Origin: an uncultured Planctomycetaceae bacterium
GTDB taxonomy: Bacteria; Planctomycetota; Planctomycetia; Planctomycetales; Planctomycetaceae
DNA length: 52,668 nucleotides
Direction of reading: 5' to 3'
Assembly: GCA_913031625.1 (NCBI GenBank)
Contig: CAJWGB010000011.1
Span: forward strand, 1 to 52,668
Part shown: positions 1-8,281 of the stretch, one piece after another
Position numbering within the stretch: position 1 is the first letter of the stretch
How the letters are laid out: every line of letters starts with the position of its first letter
Program-made: the position numbers and the translations under genes
The notes under the pieces: model-generated
What the model was told of the DNA's origin: nothing
The model's database searches: none
What the model saw: only the letters and a program-made list of their open reading frames with translations

Positions 1-2149
1 CACCATAGAAGTCGTCTACACCGGCCTTTTCAGACGTTTTCCAGCTGGCGTATTCCTCAAGAATCTTGTCCATCGCCGATTCAAGCTGTTTCATTTCACC
101 GTTGCCATTGCCCATGTACCGAATCTGAATCGTGCCATCCCCGGCAACTGTACAGATCTGATCTGCCGCCAATCGGCCACGACTCCTCTGAATAATGTTC
201 CTCAGCTCAGGGTGATCTGTCGCCGACAGCGGTTCAAACCGATGAGCCGACAGCAGAATCTCGTTTGTCTCCAGTGTCACGTCTCGTTCATGGATACGTT
301 CCACAGTCACGTCCACAACTTCCATGTTCTGAGTCCCTGCAACTGGAAGGCCCATCTTGACGCCACGCAGACTACCCATGACCGGGGTTCCGGTATCAGT
401 CTTGTCGGTGAAGACTGTTACGTTCACTGTCTCAGGAGCACCACGGTTACCATCAACACCCGTCAGGTAAGTGCGGTGTGATTCCTGAACCATGACTGGT
501 TGAGTCGGTTCACTCCACTCGCTGACAAGGTCCTTCTCAATGGCCAGAGCAGGGTCAGACAGCTCGTCCAGAGGAATGCCCCAGTTCGGGTTTCTCATCA
601 CAAGACGAACTCGGTACTGGTAGTTGAAACCACGCTCAATCGTGAAATCCATAATTCGCACAAGCAACAGACGATCGTCTGCAGTGATCTTGGTTTCGTC
701 AATACGCTCCAGCTCTCTCTCAGTGAAATCGGAGTCAGATCCGTTGCCTGTGAATTCCTGGTAAGCGTTGCCATAGCTGCCACTTCCGTAGTCTCCGGAG
801 CCGTATTCACCACCACCAGAGGTCATGCCCATCATTCCAGAGCCACCAGGCATTCCGTAGCTGCTGTAAACATCTTCCTGCTGAACGTCAGTTGCACTCG
901 AAACGAAATTGGCGAAGCCACCAAGTTGAGTCGAAGCATTCCGTTCTTCTTTCTCCTTCCGCTTCCGATCCAGCTCATTCACTTTCTGGTTCAGCAGATT
1001 GATGGCCTCTCGTTCCTTTTCATCCAGAACAAAATCAACGATGGCCGGGTGTGACACTTCGTCTGTTGACCACTCTCCGACAGCTCGTCGTGGCAGTGGC
1101 ATTGTGATTGTGTTTCGCGTTACCGAAGGGCTTACAAGGTCCTGGTCCAGCCCGAATGAATCTCGCAGGATCGCTGAGATATCTTCCTGATTCTGCTCTT
1201 CCCACTCATCCCATTCACCCGGGGCAATCTCTTTTCGTCGCTCCAGCTTGTAATCCACAAAGAGGATCATTGCGTGAGCTGCTGCGTCATTACCGCCCAG
1301 GCTCAGTGCCTTGCGGATGGCTCGACGCTGTTCCTGAAGATCGAACACCCAGCGAGCAGAAATCGCAGCTTCAGAGCGAATTCGCTTGGTGATGCTCATC
1401 ATGCCTTCGCCGTAGGTCGCACTCAGGTCGCCCGCCGAGTAATCATCCTCTCCATAGTAGCCATTCTCAGCAGCAGCAATCATGCTCTCGTCGGTGTTGG
1501 CCGCATCTTCCTCCGCAAAAGCGTCGTATTGGCTTTCGTACTCTTCCATTTCCGCTGAACTGGGCATGCCTTCATAACCATTGCCAACACCATTTCCGGC
1601 ACCGTTTCCGGTGTTTGCATTTCGCTTAAACCTCCTGGCAATCACGTCCGCCAGAGATGCTTCCACGTCAGCGTCGGTGTCCTTCTCCATCTCTTCGCCG
1701 TCTTCACCTTCACCTTCACCATCTTCTTCTTCGGTTTCCTCTTCAGGAGCCATAGCAAGAACCATTGTGAATGGTGAGGCTACAGGTGCCTTCGGAGCAT
1801 TCAGGACAATCGCTCCTCGCTTGGCCCGCACACTCAGAGTCGACGGATTGAAGGATCCAATCAGGAACCCTTCCGCCTTCGTGACTTTGTTCGACTCGTC
1901 TTTCACGAGATCGGTCACTTTGGTGATCCCCTGTCGCTTGAAGAACTTCTGCTGGTCTTCCGGCCACTGATTCTGCGCAATGGCGTCTTCCGCCTTCCTG
2001 GCACTTGAGACCAGTTCTGAAGGTTCTGGCAGGACATCTTCGGAAGGGTTGTATGCCGCAGACGAAAGCGCGAGGAGGCCAAACAGTGCAAAGATGCCAG
2101 CGGCGATCTTCTCGCCATGACCCAGCAAAATAGTTTTCATCTTATCCAT
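1..2149 (-). CDS. Single-span inner-membrane protein of PilM cluster (partial, 3' end outside window)
   Basis: The frame is open from the ATG at 2149 to the left edge, so at least 716 codons are visible and the C-terminus is missing. A GGGAG ribosome site lies 7 bases before this ATG; an in-frame ATG one codon upstream is also possible. The protein starts with a short basic head and one hydrophobic span (about residues 15-32), then a long extracytoplasmic part: a Glu/Asp-rich stretch near 133-155, charged helices, and a Gly/Ser/Tyr/Met-rich stretch near 427-460. It is the last visible gene of a co-directional trio behind the PilM-PilN fusion and the PilO-like gene, so a PilP/PilO-type platform role is inferred from position and topology only. 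I do not recognise a named domain in it. Confidence 0.85.
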   Translation of the reverse strand, partial: MDKMKTILLGHGEKIAAGIFALFGLLALSSAAYNPSEDVLPEPSELVSSARKAEDAIAQNQWPEDQQKFFKRQGITKVTDLVKDESNKVTKAEGFLIGSFNPSTLSVRAKRGAIVLNAPKAPVASPFTMVLAMAPEEETEEEDGEGEGEDGEEMEKDTDADVEASLADVIARRFKRNANTGNGAGNGVGNGYEGMPSSAEMEEYESQYDAFAEEDAANTDESMIAAAENGYYGEDDYSAGDLSATYGEGMMSITKRIRSEAAISARWVFDLQEQRRAIRKALSLGGNDAAAHAMILFVDYKLERRKEIAPGEWDEWEEQNQEDISAILRDSFGLDQDLVSPSVTRNTITMPLPRRAVGEWSTDEVSHPAIVDFVLDEKEREAINLLNQKVNELDRKRKEKEERNASTQLGGFANFVSSATDVQQEDVYSSYGMPGGSGMMGMTSGGGEYGSGDYGSGSYGNAYQEFTGNGSDSDFTERELERIDETKITADDRLLLVRIMDFTIERGFNYQYRVRLVMRNPNWGIPLDELSDPALAIEKDLVSEWSEPTQPVMVQESHRTYLTGVDGNRGAPETVNVTVFTDKTDTGTPVMGSLRGVKMGLPVAGTQNMEVVDVTVERIHERDVTLETNEILLSAHRFEPLSATDHPELRNIIQRSRGRLAADQICTVAGDGTIQIRYMGNGNGEMKQLESAMDKILEEYASWKTSEKAGVDDFYG

Positions 2150-2246
2150 CATTCATCTCCCAAAAGATGCTGTCAGCGACAGATTGAGGGCTTGAGTATA
2201 TCAGGTTCCGGAAAACCGGGCGAATTCGATCATCAAATGAGGGCTA

Positions 2247-3995
2247 CTACTCAGACGCAGTCTTTGCCTCTTCAGTTCCATCAGGGGTTGTTCCATCAGG
2301 GGTTGTTCCGTCAGGGGTTGTTCCGTCAGGGGTTGTTCCGTCAGGGGTTGTTCCGTCAGGAGTTGTTCCGTCAGGAGTTGTTCCGTCAGGAGTTGTTCCA
2401 TCAGGAGTTGTTCCATCAGGAGTTGTTCCATCAGGAGTTCCGCCGATCTTGACGTCTGACGACTCCTGTTCGGCCGCCTCTTCGGTTTTCTGTTCCGCTT
2501 CCGCTTCTGCCTCGTTGCGATACATGGTCATCAGACCGGCCACGCGAACAACAGCAAGATCAGGGTCCATCATTGCCTTCGCAAGATAGTTGCGTCCCTT
2601 GGCTTCGTTGTCGCGTTCTTCTTCAGTTCGGGGTGCACGCGGGTCAGTCCGGTTTTCACCACACTTCTGGAACAGAGCTTCCAGAGTTGAGCCGCTTGAA
2701 CCAGCACCTCCCGCAAAGCCTCCCATGCCTCCTCGACCTCCGCCACCCATCATGGCAGCCATGTCCGGACCGTCTTCGTCGCCGCCGGCACCGTAGTCTT
2801 CATTATCCATTCCCATACCGCCCCGCATTCCAGGGCCGCCGCCGTAACCGCTGTTCATACCAGCACCACCGGCGTTCTCATTCACGAACGACATATCGAC
2901 CTGAATGATCTCAACCGGGAATTTCGAGTTAGTCAGTTCTGCCAGCAACCTGGGAATGTCCTGCTGCATGATCTTGACTTTCAGCATGAAAGCACGAGTT
3001 CGATAGGGGAGGTCATCTCCGGCGTGGACATAGCGAGCGTTCTTGTCATCCTCTTCGTCGTCACCGCCGCTGCTGCCTCCAGTCGGAGGAGCAAACTCAT
3101 CATCCATCCCCATATTCCCGAGGTCCATTTCACCAGCGCTGCCACCGTTGGGGTCTTTTCCAAAGTGAGCCGTCAGCAGGTCCTCGTCGAGACTGCCTTC
3201 AAACTTCGCCCATGCGCCGCCGCCCTTCGCAGCACCACCGCCCATGAAGCTCTCCATGTCGCCGCCACCGAAGCCAACTCGGTCACCGGCACCGCCAGCT
3301 CCACCGCCGCCACCACCACCAGATTCCGGCGTAGTTTCCGGATCTCCGCCTCGCAGCGACAATTCAAGAACCTCTCTCAGAGGAGCGTCATAAATCTGCT
3401 TCGCCCCTTTATTGACTTCGGCGATTGAGTCGTAAATTGAACGCAGTAGCCAGATATCTTCCAGAGCAGCCCAGATCTCGCCGGAACGTGGAGGAGTGTT
3501 CTGCCACCGGCTCGGATCTTCGTGAGTGATGACAGCCTTACTCCAGTCAATGCTCACAAGGCCCTGACCTTTGACAAACGGCTGCACAGCCTGCAACTCG
3601 TCCCAAAAATACCGAGCGTAAAGGTCACCGAAGTAACCTCGAAGAGCAGGGTCTCCGATCGGAGAATTGAACTGTAGTGCTGAGAGGCGGCTACTAATCT
3701 GTGCCGGATAGACACGAGCAGTCAGCTGGTCCTGTCGCAGAGTTGCTGCTGCCGCTCCCAGCTCCTTAGCGTCTTCCTTAACCTCGTTATTGGCCTGCCG
3801 AGTCCAGTCCCCGTTAGGAACCGATGTCACGGACTGAGTACAGTCCGCCTTGGCCTTCTTAACCTTCGCCTCTTCGGCAGTGATCTGCTCTTCAAGGTCC
3901 CCCAGCGCGGAAAATCCTCCGAACAAAATCAACAGGGTGGAAGTCCCAAAAAGGATCCAGAAGATCTGCTTAATGACTGGCTGCAGTTTTTCCAT
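2247..3995 (-). CDS. PilO-like single-span protein with Gly-rich inserts and TPDGT tail
   Basis: 582 residues. One N-terminal membrane segment (about 9-31) follows a 'MEKLQPVIKQ' head, then a helical region begins at 'LEEQITAEEAKVKKA'. That topology (short cytoplasmic tail, span, coiled segment) is that of PilO. Two Gly-rich inserts, around 228-260 and 375-430 (the second also Met-rich), interrupt the extracytoplasmic part. Residues 520-574 are eleven consecutive TPDGT units, followed by an eight-residue tail. The gene lies 68 bases downstream of the PilM-like gene on the same strand and is probably cotranscribed with it. PilO function is an inference from gene order and topology; sequence similarity to PilO is not obvious by eye. 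Confidence 0.85.
   Translation of the reverse strand: MEKLQPVIKQIFWILFGTSTLLILFGGFSALGDLEEQITAEEAKVKKAKADCTQSVTSVPNGDWTRQANNEVKEDAKELGAAAATLRQDQLTARVYPAQISSRLSALQFNSPIGDPALRGYFGDLYARYFWDELQAVQPFVKGQGLVSIDWSKAVITHEDPSRWQNTPPRSGEIWAALEDIWLLRSIYDSIAEVNKGAKQIYDAPLREVLELSLRGGDPETTPESGGGGGGGAGGAGDRVGFGGGDMESFMGGGAAKGGGAWAKFEGSLDEDLLTAHFGKDPNGGSAGEMDLGNMGMDDEFAPPTGGSSGGDDEEDDKNARYVHAGDDLPYRTRAFMLKVKIMQQDIPRLLAELTNSKFPVEIIQVDMSFVNENAGGAGMNSGYGGGPGMRGGMGMDNEDYGAGGDEDGPDMAAMMGGGGRGGMGGFAGGAGSSGSTLEALFQKCGENRTDPRAPRTEEERDNEAKGRNYLAKAMMDPDLAVVRVAGLMTMYRNEAEAEAEQKTEEAAEQESSDVKIGGTPDGTTPDGTTPDGTTPDGTTPDGTTPDGTTPDGTTPDGTTPDGTTPDGTTPDGTEEAKTASE
2274..2438 (-). repeat. In-frame 15-bp tandem repeat, 11 units (TPDGT)
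   Basis: Eleven head-to-tail 15-base units read on the minus strand as ACN-CCT-GA(T/C)-GGA-AC(A/T), giving Thr-Pro-Asp-Gly-Thr. Units differ only at a few positions (for example CCATCA versus CCGTCA and GGGGTT versus GGAGTT on the plus strand), and like variants sit next to each other. This suggests recent expansion by slippage. The length is a multiple of three, so copy-number changes keep the reading frame. Confidence 0.97.
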
Positions 3996-4063
3996 GTTTC
4001 CGACTCCGGAAGATCTATCTGTACTCAGTTTGACTGGTCTGTAATTCAGAAACTCAGGTGTGG

Positions 4064-6367
4064 CTAGTTGCTCGTCCCAGAGTCTGAAGCTTCCGCCTCA
4101 ATCTTTGGCTCACTTTCAGGTCGCTTGTCAACCGGGGTAGGCACCCAGACAAACTGAACAACAAAATCCATCTGCCGTATTGGAACATTCTTTTTGGTCT
4201 CCTCGTCCGTGACATCATCAATCACGTCCGTACGGCTGCCCGTGCCCTGAGTCGACTGGCCTCCGTCATAGCCCCGAGTGCCCATCCCCGGACCACCCAT
4301 GCCACCCATGCCGCCCATGCCTGGTCCTCCGAGACCACCGGGACCGCCAGGCCCCCCCATGCCTCGGCCGCCACCAGCCATCATCTGCTCCATGCCACCA
4401 GCCTGACCTCCATAGGCGCCGCCCATGGCGCCACCTTCACCCAACACCTGTCCGGTCGTCGGATTAAACTCGCGGTCAAACCGCTCGGAATGCACGATGA
4501 TCGGGTGAGTAATCCCCATCCTGCCGATTGGAACCCGAGTTCCGCCATCGCGGTCCAACTCCCAGTCGGTCAAATTCTTAATGAGCGTATCGTTAATGAA
4601 ATAACGCCCCTTCTTGCCGTACTCAACATCCTTATCAAAGTAATAGTGATGCCCGCGAACCGTCACGATGAAGCCCACGTTACCCTCACCGCTGTCGGCA
4701 GCAGCACCGGCCCCACCACCATCGGCATCCGCGTCTTCCGTGGCCTTCTGCTGAACGTACTTATCACGGAATTCCTTCGGACCTTTCGCCTTGTATTTGT
4801 CCGGGAACTCTTCTGCCAGTTTGTCCTCTTCAGTCACCGCTTTGTACCACTCTTCGACGTCACCAACCTGCTTCTGAGTGATACTCGTAATTCGCAATCG
4901 CTTCTGTTTCGTGACGTCTGTCTCTTCGGCCGCATTGCCAACATCCTGTGGCAGACACTCGAAGACATTCTTCACGAGTTCAATCCAGAGCTCACGTTTC
5001 TGAAGCGGAGCCGTCAGCGCTTCTTCATTCTTGATGTTCTCATCGAATGCCGCCTTTTCGGCGTCGTACGCTGACCGGTTCGAACTGATCTTGTTGTTCA
5101 GGTTGGACTGAGCACCATAAGCATCCGCCCAGCGTTCCGGCGAAACTTCACCCAGCGATCCGGCACTGGCGAAGACAGAGATCCCTGTTGCCAGCATCAG
5201 CCCCGCCGCCATTCCAACTGCCCATGGCTTCTTCCGCCGAATTGTTCGCTGCACGGTAATCTCAGGCGGCAGCAGGGTTGTTTTGATTCGAGTCGCGCCG
5301 AGAGTCTGCAGTGCCAATCCATACGGAACAGCGAATGTCATCATGTTATCGATGAATAGCGGATCGCTGAGAACACCGTCTCCCGTGACCCCCTGCAACT
5401 CGTCAAGCTTTTGAACTTCGTACTGCAGGTGCTGCTGGAGAAACTTCTGAAGGCCAGCCATGCGAAAGCCATTCCCGGCTCCATACACCTTCTTAATCTT
5501 GGCGTTTCGGTTGGCACTGCCAAAGAATCCGATGGACCGCTGAATCTCAGTCACATAGTCATTGAAGACGGGACGCATTGCCTGAAATACGGCTTTGGGA
5601 TCCGGTGCTCGCGTAGCGTTGCACTTCAGATGCTCCGCCTTGGCAAACGTCAGTTTCATTTCACGGGTCAACGCTCGCGTGAAGTGGTTGCCACCGATAG
5701 GGACATTGCGAACCCAGATACTGCTCCCGTTGGACACCAGCAACGTCGTGTTATCTGCTCCCATGTCCAGCACGATATAGTAGTCGTCAGACTCAGGAGG
5801 CTCGGCGCCGCCTTCTGCTCGAAATCCAAGCACGTCATACGACAGGTAGCTGTACAGGGCAAGCGGAGCCATCTGGACCAGCTCAATCTCAGCTCGATGT
5901 TCGGTCAGCGGAGCCATCGCCTGATAGACGAGTTCGCGTTTCATCGCGAAGAGGCCAACTTCCGCCTCCAGCATGAATCCGCTTTCTTCCACTCCACCAC
6001 CGATTGTCTGGTAGTCCCAGATCACCTCGTCGAGTGGGAAAGGAATCTGCTGCTTCGCTTCGTACTGGACAATTTCCGCAACTTTGGATGGCTCGACCGG
6101 AGGCAGCTTAATGAACTTTGCCAGTGACGACTGACCGGAAACACTCACGGCAATGTGGTCGTTGCGAATCTTGTTGCGGGTGACAAATGTCTCAACCGAC
6201 TGAGCAATCAGCTCATCGGGAATCGCATCCGGCTGACTCAGAATTTTGGGGTGCGGGATGTAATCGAACGCAACCGCCCGAATATCTTCGCCCTCTCGGC
6301 GAAGTTTAATCGCCTTCAGACCCGCCTGACCAATATCGATGCCCCATGCACTCTGAGGATTCGCCAT
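4064..6367 (-). CDS. pilM: PilM-PilN fusion, type IV pilus/secretion inner-membrane platform
   Basis: 767 residues, about twice the usual PilM (roughly 350). The first part is an actin-like ATPase fold of the PilM/FtsA type: phosphate-1 loop 'WGIDIGQAGLKAIKL' at the N-terminus, phosphate-2 loop 'IVLDMGADNTTLLV' near 198, and the adenosine-site segment 'VYGAGNGFRMAG' near 298. At about 362-368 comes 'TTLLPPE', which resembles the INLLP motif that begins PilN and docks into PilM. A membrane span (about 384-403) and a PilN-like extracytoplasmic part follow. That part includes a Gly/Met-rich stretch near 640-700 and a final beta-type segment. PilM cytoplasmic ATPase plus membrane PilN in one chain is inferred from this order. 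It is the first gene of a three-gene minus-strand cluster. Confidence 0.9.
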   Translation of the reverse strand: MANPQSAWGIDIGQAGLKAIKLRREGEDIRAVAFDYIPHPKILSQPDAIPDELIAQSVETFVTRNKIRNDHIAVSVSGQSSLAKFIKLPPVEPSKVAEIVQYEAKQQIPFPLDEVIWDYQTIGGGVEESGFMLEAEVGLFAMKRELVYQAMAPLTEHRAEIELVQMAPLALYSYLSYDVLGFRAEGGAEPPESDDYYIVLDMGADNTTLLVSNGSSIWVRNVPIGGNHFTRALTREMKLTFAKAEHLKCNATRAPDPKAVFQAMRPVFNDYVTEIQRSIGFFGSANRNAKIKKVYGAGNGFRMAGLQKFLQQHLQYEVQKLDELQGVTGDGVLSDPLFIDNMMTFAVPYGLALQTLGATRIKTTLLPPEITVQRTIRRKKPWAVGMAAGLMLATGISVFASAGSLGEVSPERWADAYGAQSNLNNKISSNRSAYDAEKAAFDENIKNEEALTAPLQKRELWIELVKNVFECLPQDVGNAAEETDVTKQKRLRITSITQKQVGDVEEWYKAVTEEDKLAEEFPDKYKAKGPKEFRDKYVQQKATEDADADGGGAGAAADSGEGNVGFIVTVRGHHYYFDKDVEYGKKGRYFINDTLIKNLTDWELDRDGGTRVPIGRMGITHPIIVHSERFDREFNPTTGQVLGEGGAMGGAYGGQAGGMEQMMAGGGRGMGGPGGPGGLGGPGMGGMGGMGGPGMGTRGYDGGQSTQGTGSRTDVIDDVTDEETKKNVPIRQMDFVVQFVWVPTPVDKRPESEPKIEAEASDSGTSN

Positions 6368-6860
6368 GCCTGTCCCCTGTTCAGAATGAACCGGTATCGT
6401 GGATGAAAGCTACTCCGAAGGGAGAAACCTCAAACCAGATGTAATTGAAATTTTGTGGTAATAGACGCCCGAACGGGCCCGTGACCGGAAGTGCAGCGAA
6501 AACGCAAATCGCCTCCTCTGCACCAGACTGGATTCCAGGCTCGGAACCGAGCCGTCGACGCATTCCTGCATCGTGGAACAATGTCGCTTAAAACTACCTT
6601 AAGAATTGCTGTATGTTCAGCGAAAACCTCACTTTATGCAAGTTTCCGGCCCAACATGGCAGCCGCATCAGTCATCCCTGTTGTCCGGTACGCCGACGAA
6701 ACGACGCACCACCGCATCATCCCTGCTCGGCCTTCTCATCGTGTGGCGTTATGACGCACGCTGAGGGGCGGGCGCTCCGTCTTATGGACGGTTTTTCGAA
6801 AATCACCGAAAATCAGGAAAACTGCACATAAAACGCCGCAACATACTACAAATAAACAAC
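6368..6860. other. Intergenic region upstream of the PilM cluster
   Basis: No convincing gene is seen in these 493 bases. The part next to 6367 must hold the promoter for the PilM cluster, but I cannot point to a clear -35/-10 pair. A short plus-strand hairpin, CCGTC-TTATG-GACGG, followed by five T lies at 6777-6796. It looks like a weak intrinsic terminator, although no plus-strand gene precedes it. The bases after 6800 are A-rich and adjoin the 3' end of the next minus-strand gene. Confidence 0.5.
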
Positions 6861-8030
6861 TTACAACCCAACCACACCGCCCAGCCGGGGCAGGTCTTCT
6901 ACATTGCCAGACCTCATGACGTCCCGACGCCACCACCTGGGCCGCTGAGGCCGCTCAACGACAACCCGAAATTGCCCCGGTTTCAGTCGTCGGATGCACT
7001 CCACAATGACCTCGGCCTGAAACTCTTCATCCGGGTAAATTGCTGCGCCGCAAGCCTCCAGCGACCAGTCATCAACCCGCACGGCACACCAGTCCCCCTC
7101 AAAACTCGGAGGCCCCACATGCTCCTGCAGACCCCGAGGTAGCATCTTTAATGCGTCCGGCTGCACAAACAGCTGCGCAGATCCCGGTTGAGGCGAATAC
7201 AGTTGCCACCCCGGCCACGCGTCAATCCACCCACACGCCCCCGCAAGCCCGGGCAACAGAGCAATGATCGCCACAGCAGACTTCACGAGGGAGAGAGAAC
7301 TGGCGTCACGGGGCCAGAACAGCAATGGAATTGCCAACAGAAACCAGAAATTCCAGATCAGAACCGGCTGGTTGTGGGCCAACCCCCAGGGCCCGAGAGC
7401 AATCAGCAACCCGAAATGAAGCAGCGTCGCCAGCCCCACCCCGAGGCGTCTGGTCCGAGGAAACAAAAGCAGAAGTCCGCAGCAAAACTCCATCACGTTC
7501 GCCGCATGGCACAGCAGAGTTTTCTGAGCCGGCACTGGCTGGTGTCCCAGCGTGTCACACCACCACTGCACGAGTTGCTGGGTCATTCCTCCGCCGGATG
7601 GGAAACCAAACCGAGACAGCCCCGCGAACAGGTAAATGCCGGCAATTCCGGTCCGCAGCACCGGGCCCTGTAATTCGGCGGGACACAGCCGCACACCGCA
7701 TATCAACAGAAACAGCCAGTGCCACGCCTGCAAACAATGGAGATTCAAAACGACTGACAGACCGCCAAACGCAACACATGCGAACGCAAAGAACTCGGTC
7801 GCTCGCTTTGCCTGACCCGTTCGCCACTCTCGATAACTGCACAGAGACAGTACCCCGCAGGACATCAAAAACAACGCAGCCGCCGCAGGCCTTTGAATTC
7901 CGAAACTCGCGACGGGCACTGATGGAAACTCACTGACACCAAACCATAGCCGCCACGAAACAGCCACCAGAACCATTTCGGTCACGGATGCCAGCAGCAC
8001 AAACAGGCTCACTCTCTGAACATTCGCCAT
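6861..8030 (-). CDS. Polytopic membrane protein, possibly HTTM/DoxX-like
   Basis: 389 residues from the ATG at 8030 ('MANVQRVSLFVLLASVTEM'). The frame continues upstream to 8177, but that extension is Ser/Arg-rich and unlike the rest, so the later start is preferred; it has only a weak ribosome site. Several hydrophobic helices cover residues 1 to about 270. They include a 'GLSRFGFPSGGG' loop and a 'CHAANVMEFCCGLLLLFPR' helix, which recall the four-helix bundles of HTTM (vitamin-K-carboxylase-like) or DoxX families. A soluble C-terminal domain of about 110 residues follows. The family assignment is tentative. It is divergent from the M1-Omp85 gene. Confidence 0.75.
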   Translation of the reverse strand: MANVQRVSLFVLLASVTEMVLVAVSWRLWFGVSEFPSVPVASFGIQRPAAAALFLMSCGVLSLCSYREWRTGQAKRATEFFAFACVAFGGLSVVLNLHCLQAWHWLFLLICGVRLCPAELQGPVLRTGIAGIYLFAGLSRFGFPSGGGMTQQLVQWWCDTLGHQPVPAQKTLLCHAANVMEFCCGLLLLFPRTRRLGVGLATLLHFGLLIALGPWGLAHNQPVLIWNFWFLLAIPLLFWPRDASSLSLVKSAVAIIALLPGLAGACGWIDAWPGWQLYSPQPGSAQLFVQPDALKMLPRGLQEHVGPPSFEGDWCAVRVDDWSLEACGAAIYPDEEFQAEVIVECIRRLKPGQFRVVVERPQRPRWWRRDVMRSGNVEDLPRLGGVVGL

Positions 8031-8281
8031 AGCCAACCGGCAGATACCGCCACTCAAAAACGTGTAATTTATCTGAAAGGCCCGTCCAACAGTCAGCGTC
8101 CTGCGTGTTGGGCTCCCATCACGGCTCTCAGATGAGCCAGAGTGCCCATCCTCCACAGTCGATACCGGAATGACCACAGTAATCCGGGCAACAGCAACAA
8201 CCCGGTTTTGGAGTCACCCGGGAACTCTCTGCAGTCGATGACGTTGAGGAAGGTCCATACGGACTCAGATTCCAGGATGGA

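Noticed and set aside
500..1054. 184-codon plus-strand frame
   Set aside because: Antisense to the partial PilM-cluster gene, which is open throughout on the minus strand.
6777..6796. Short hairpin with five T on the plus strand
   Set aside because: Only five pairs and no plus-strand gene upstream; kept only as a note in the intergenic entry.
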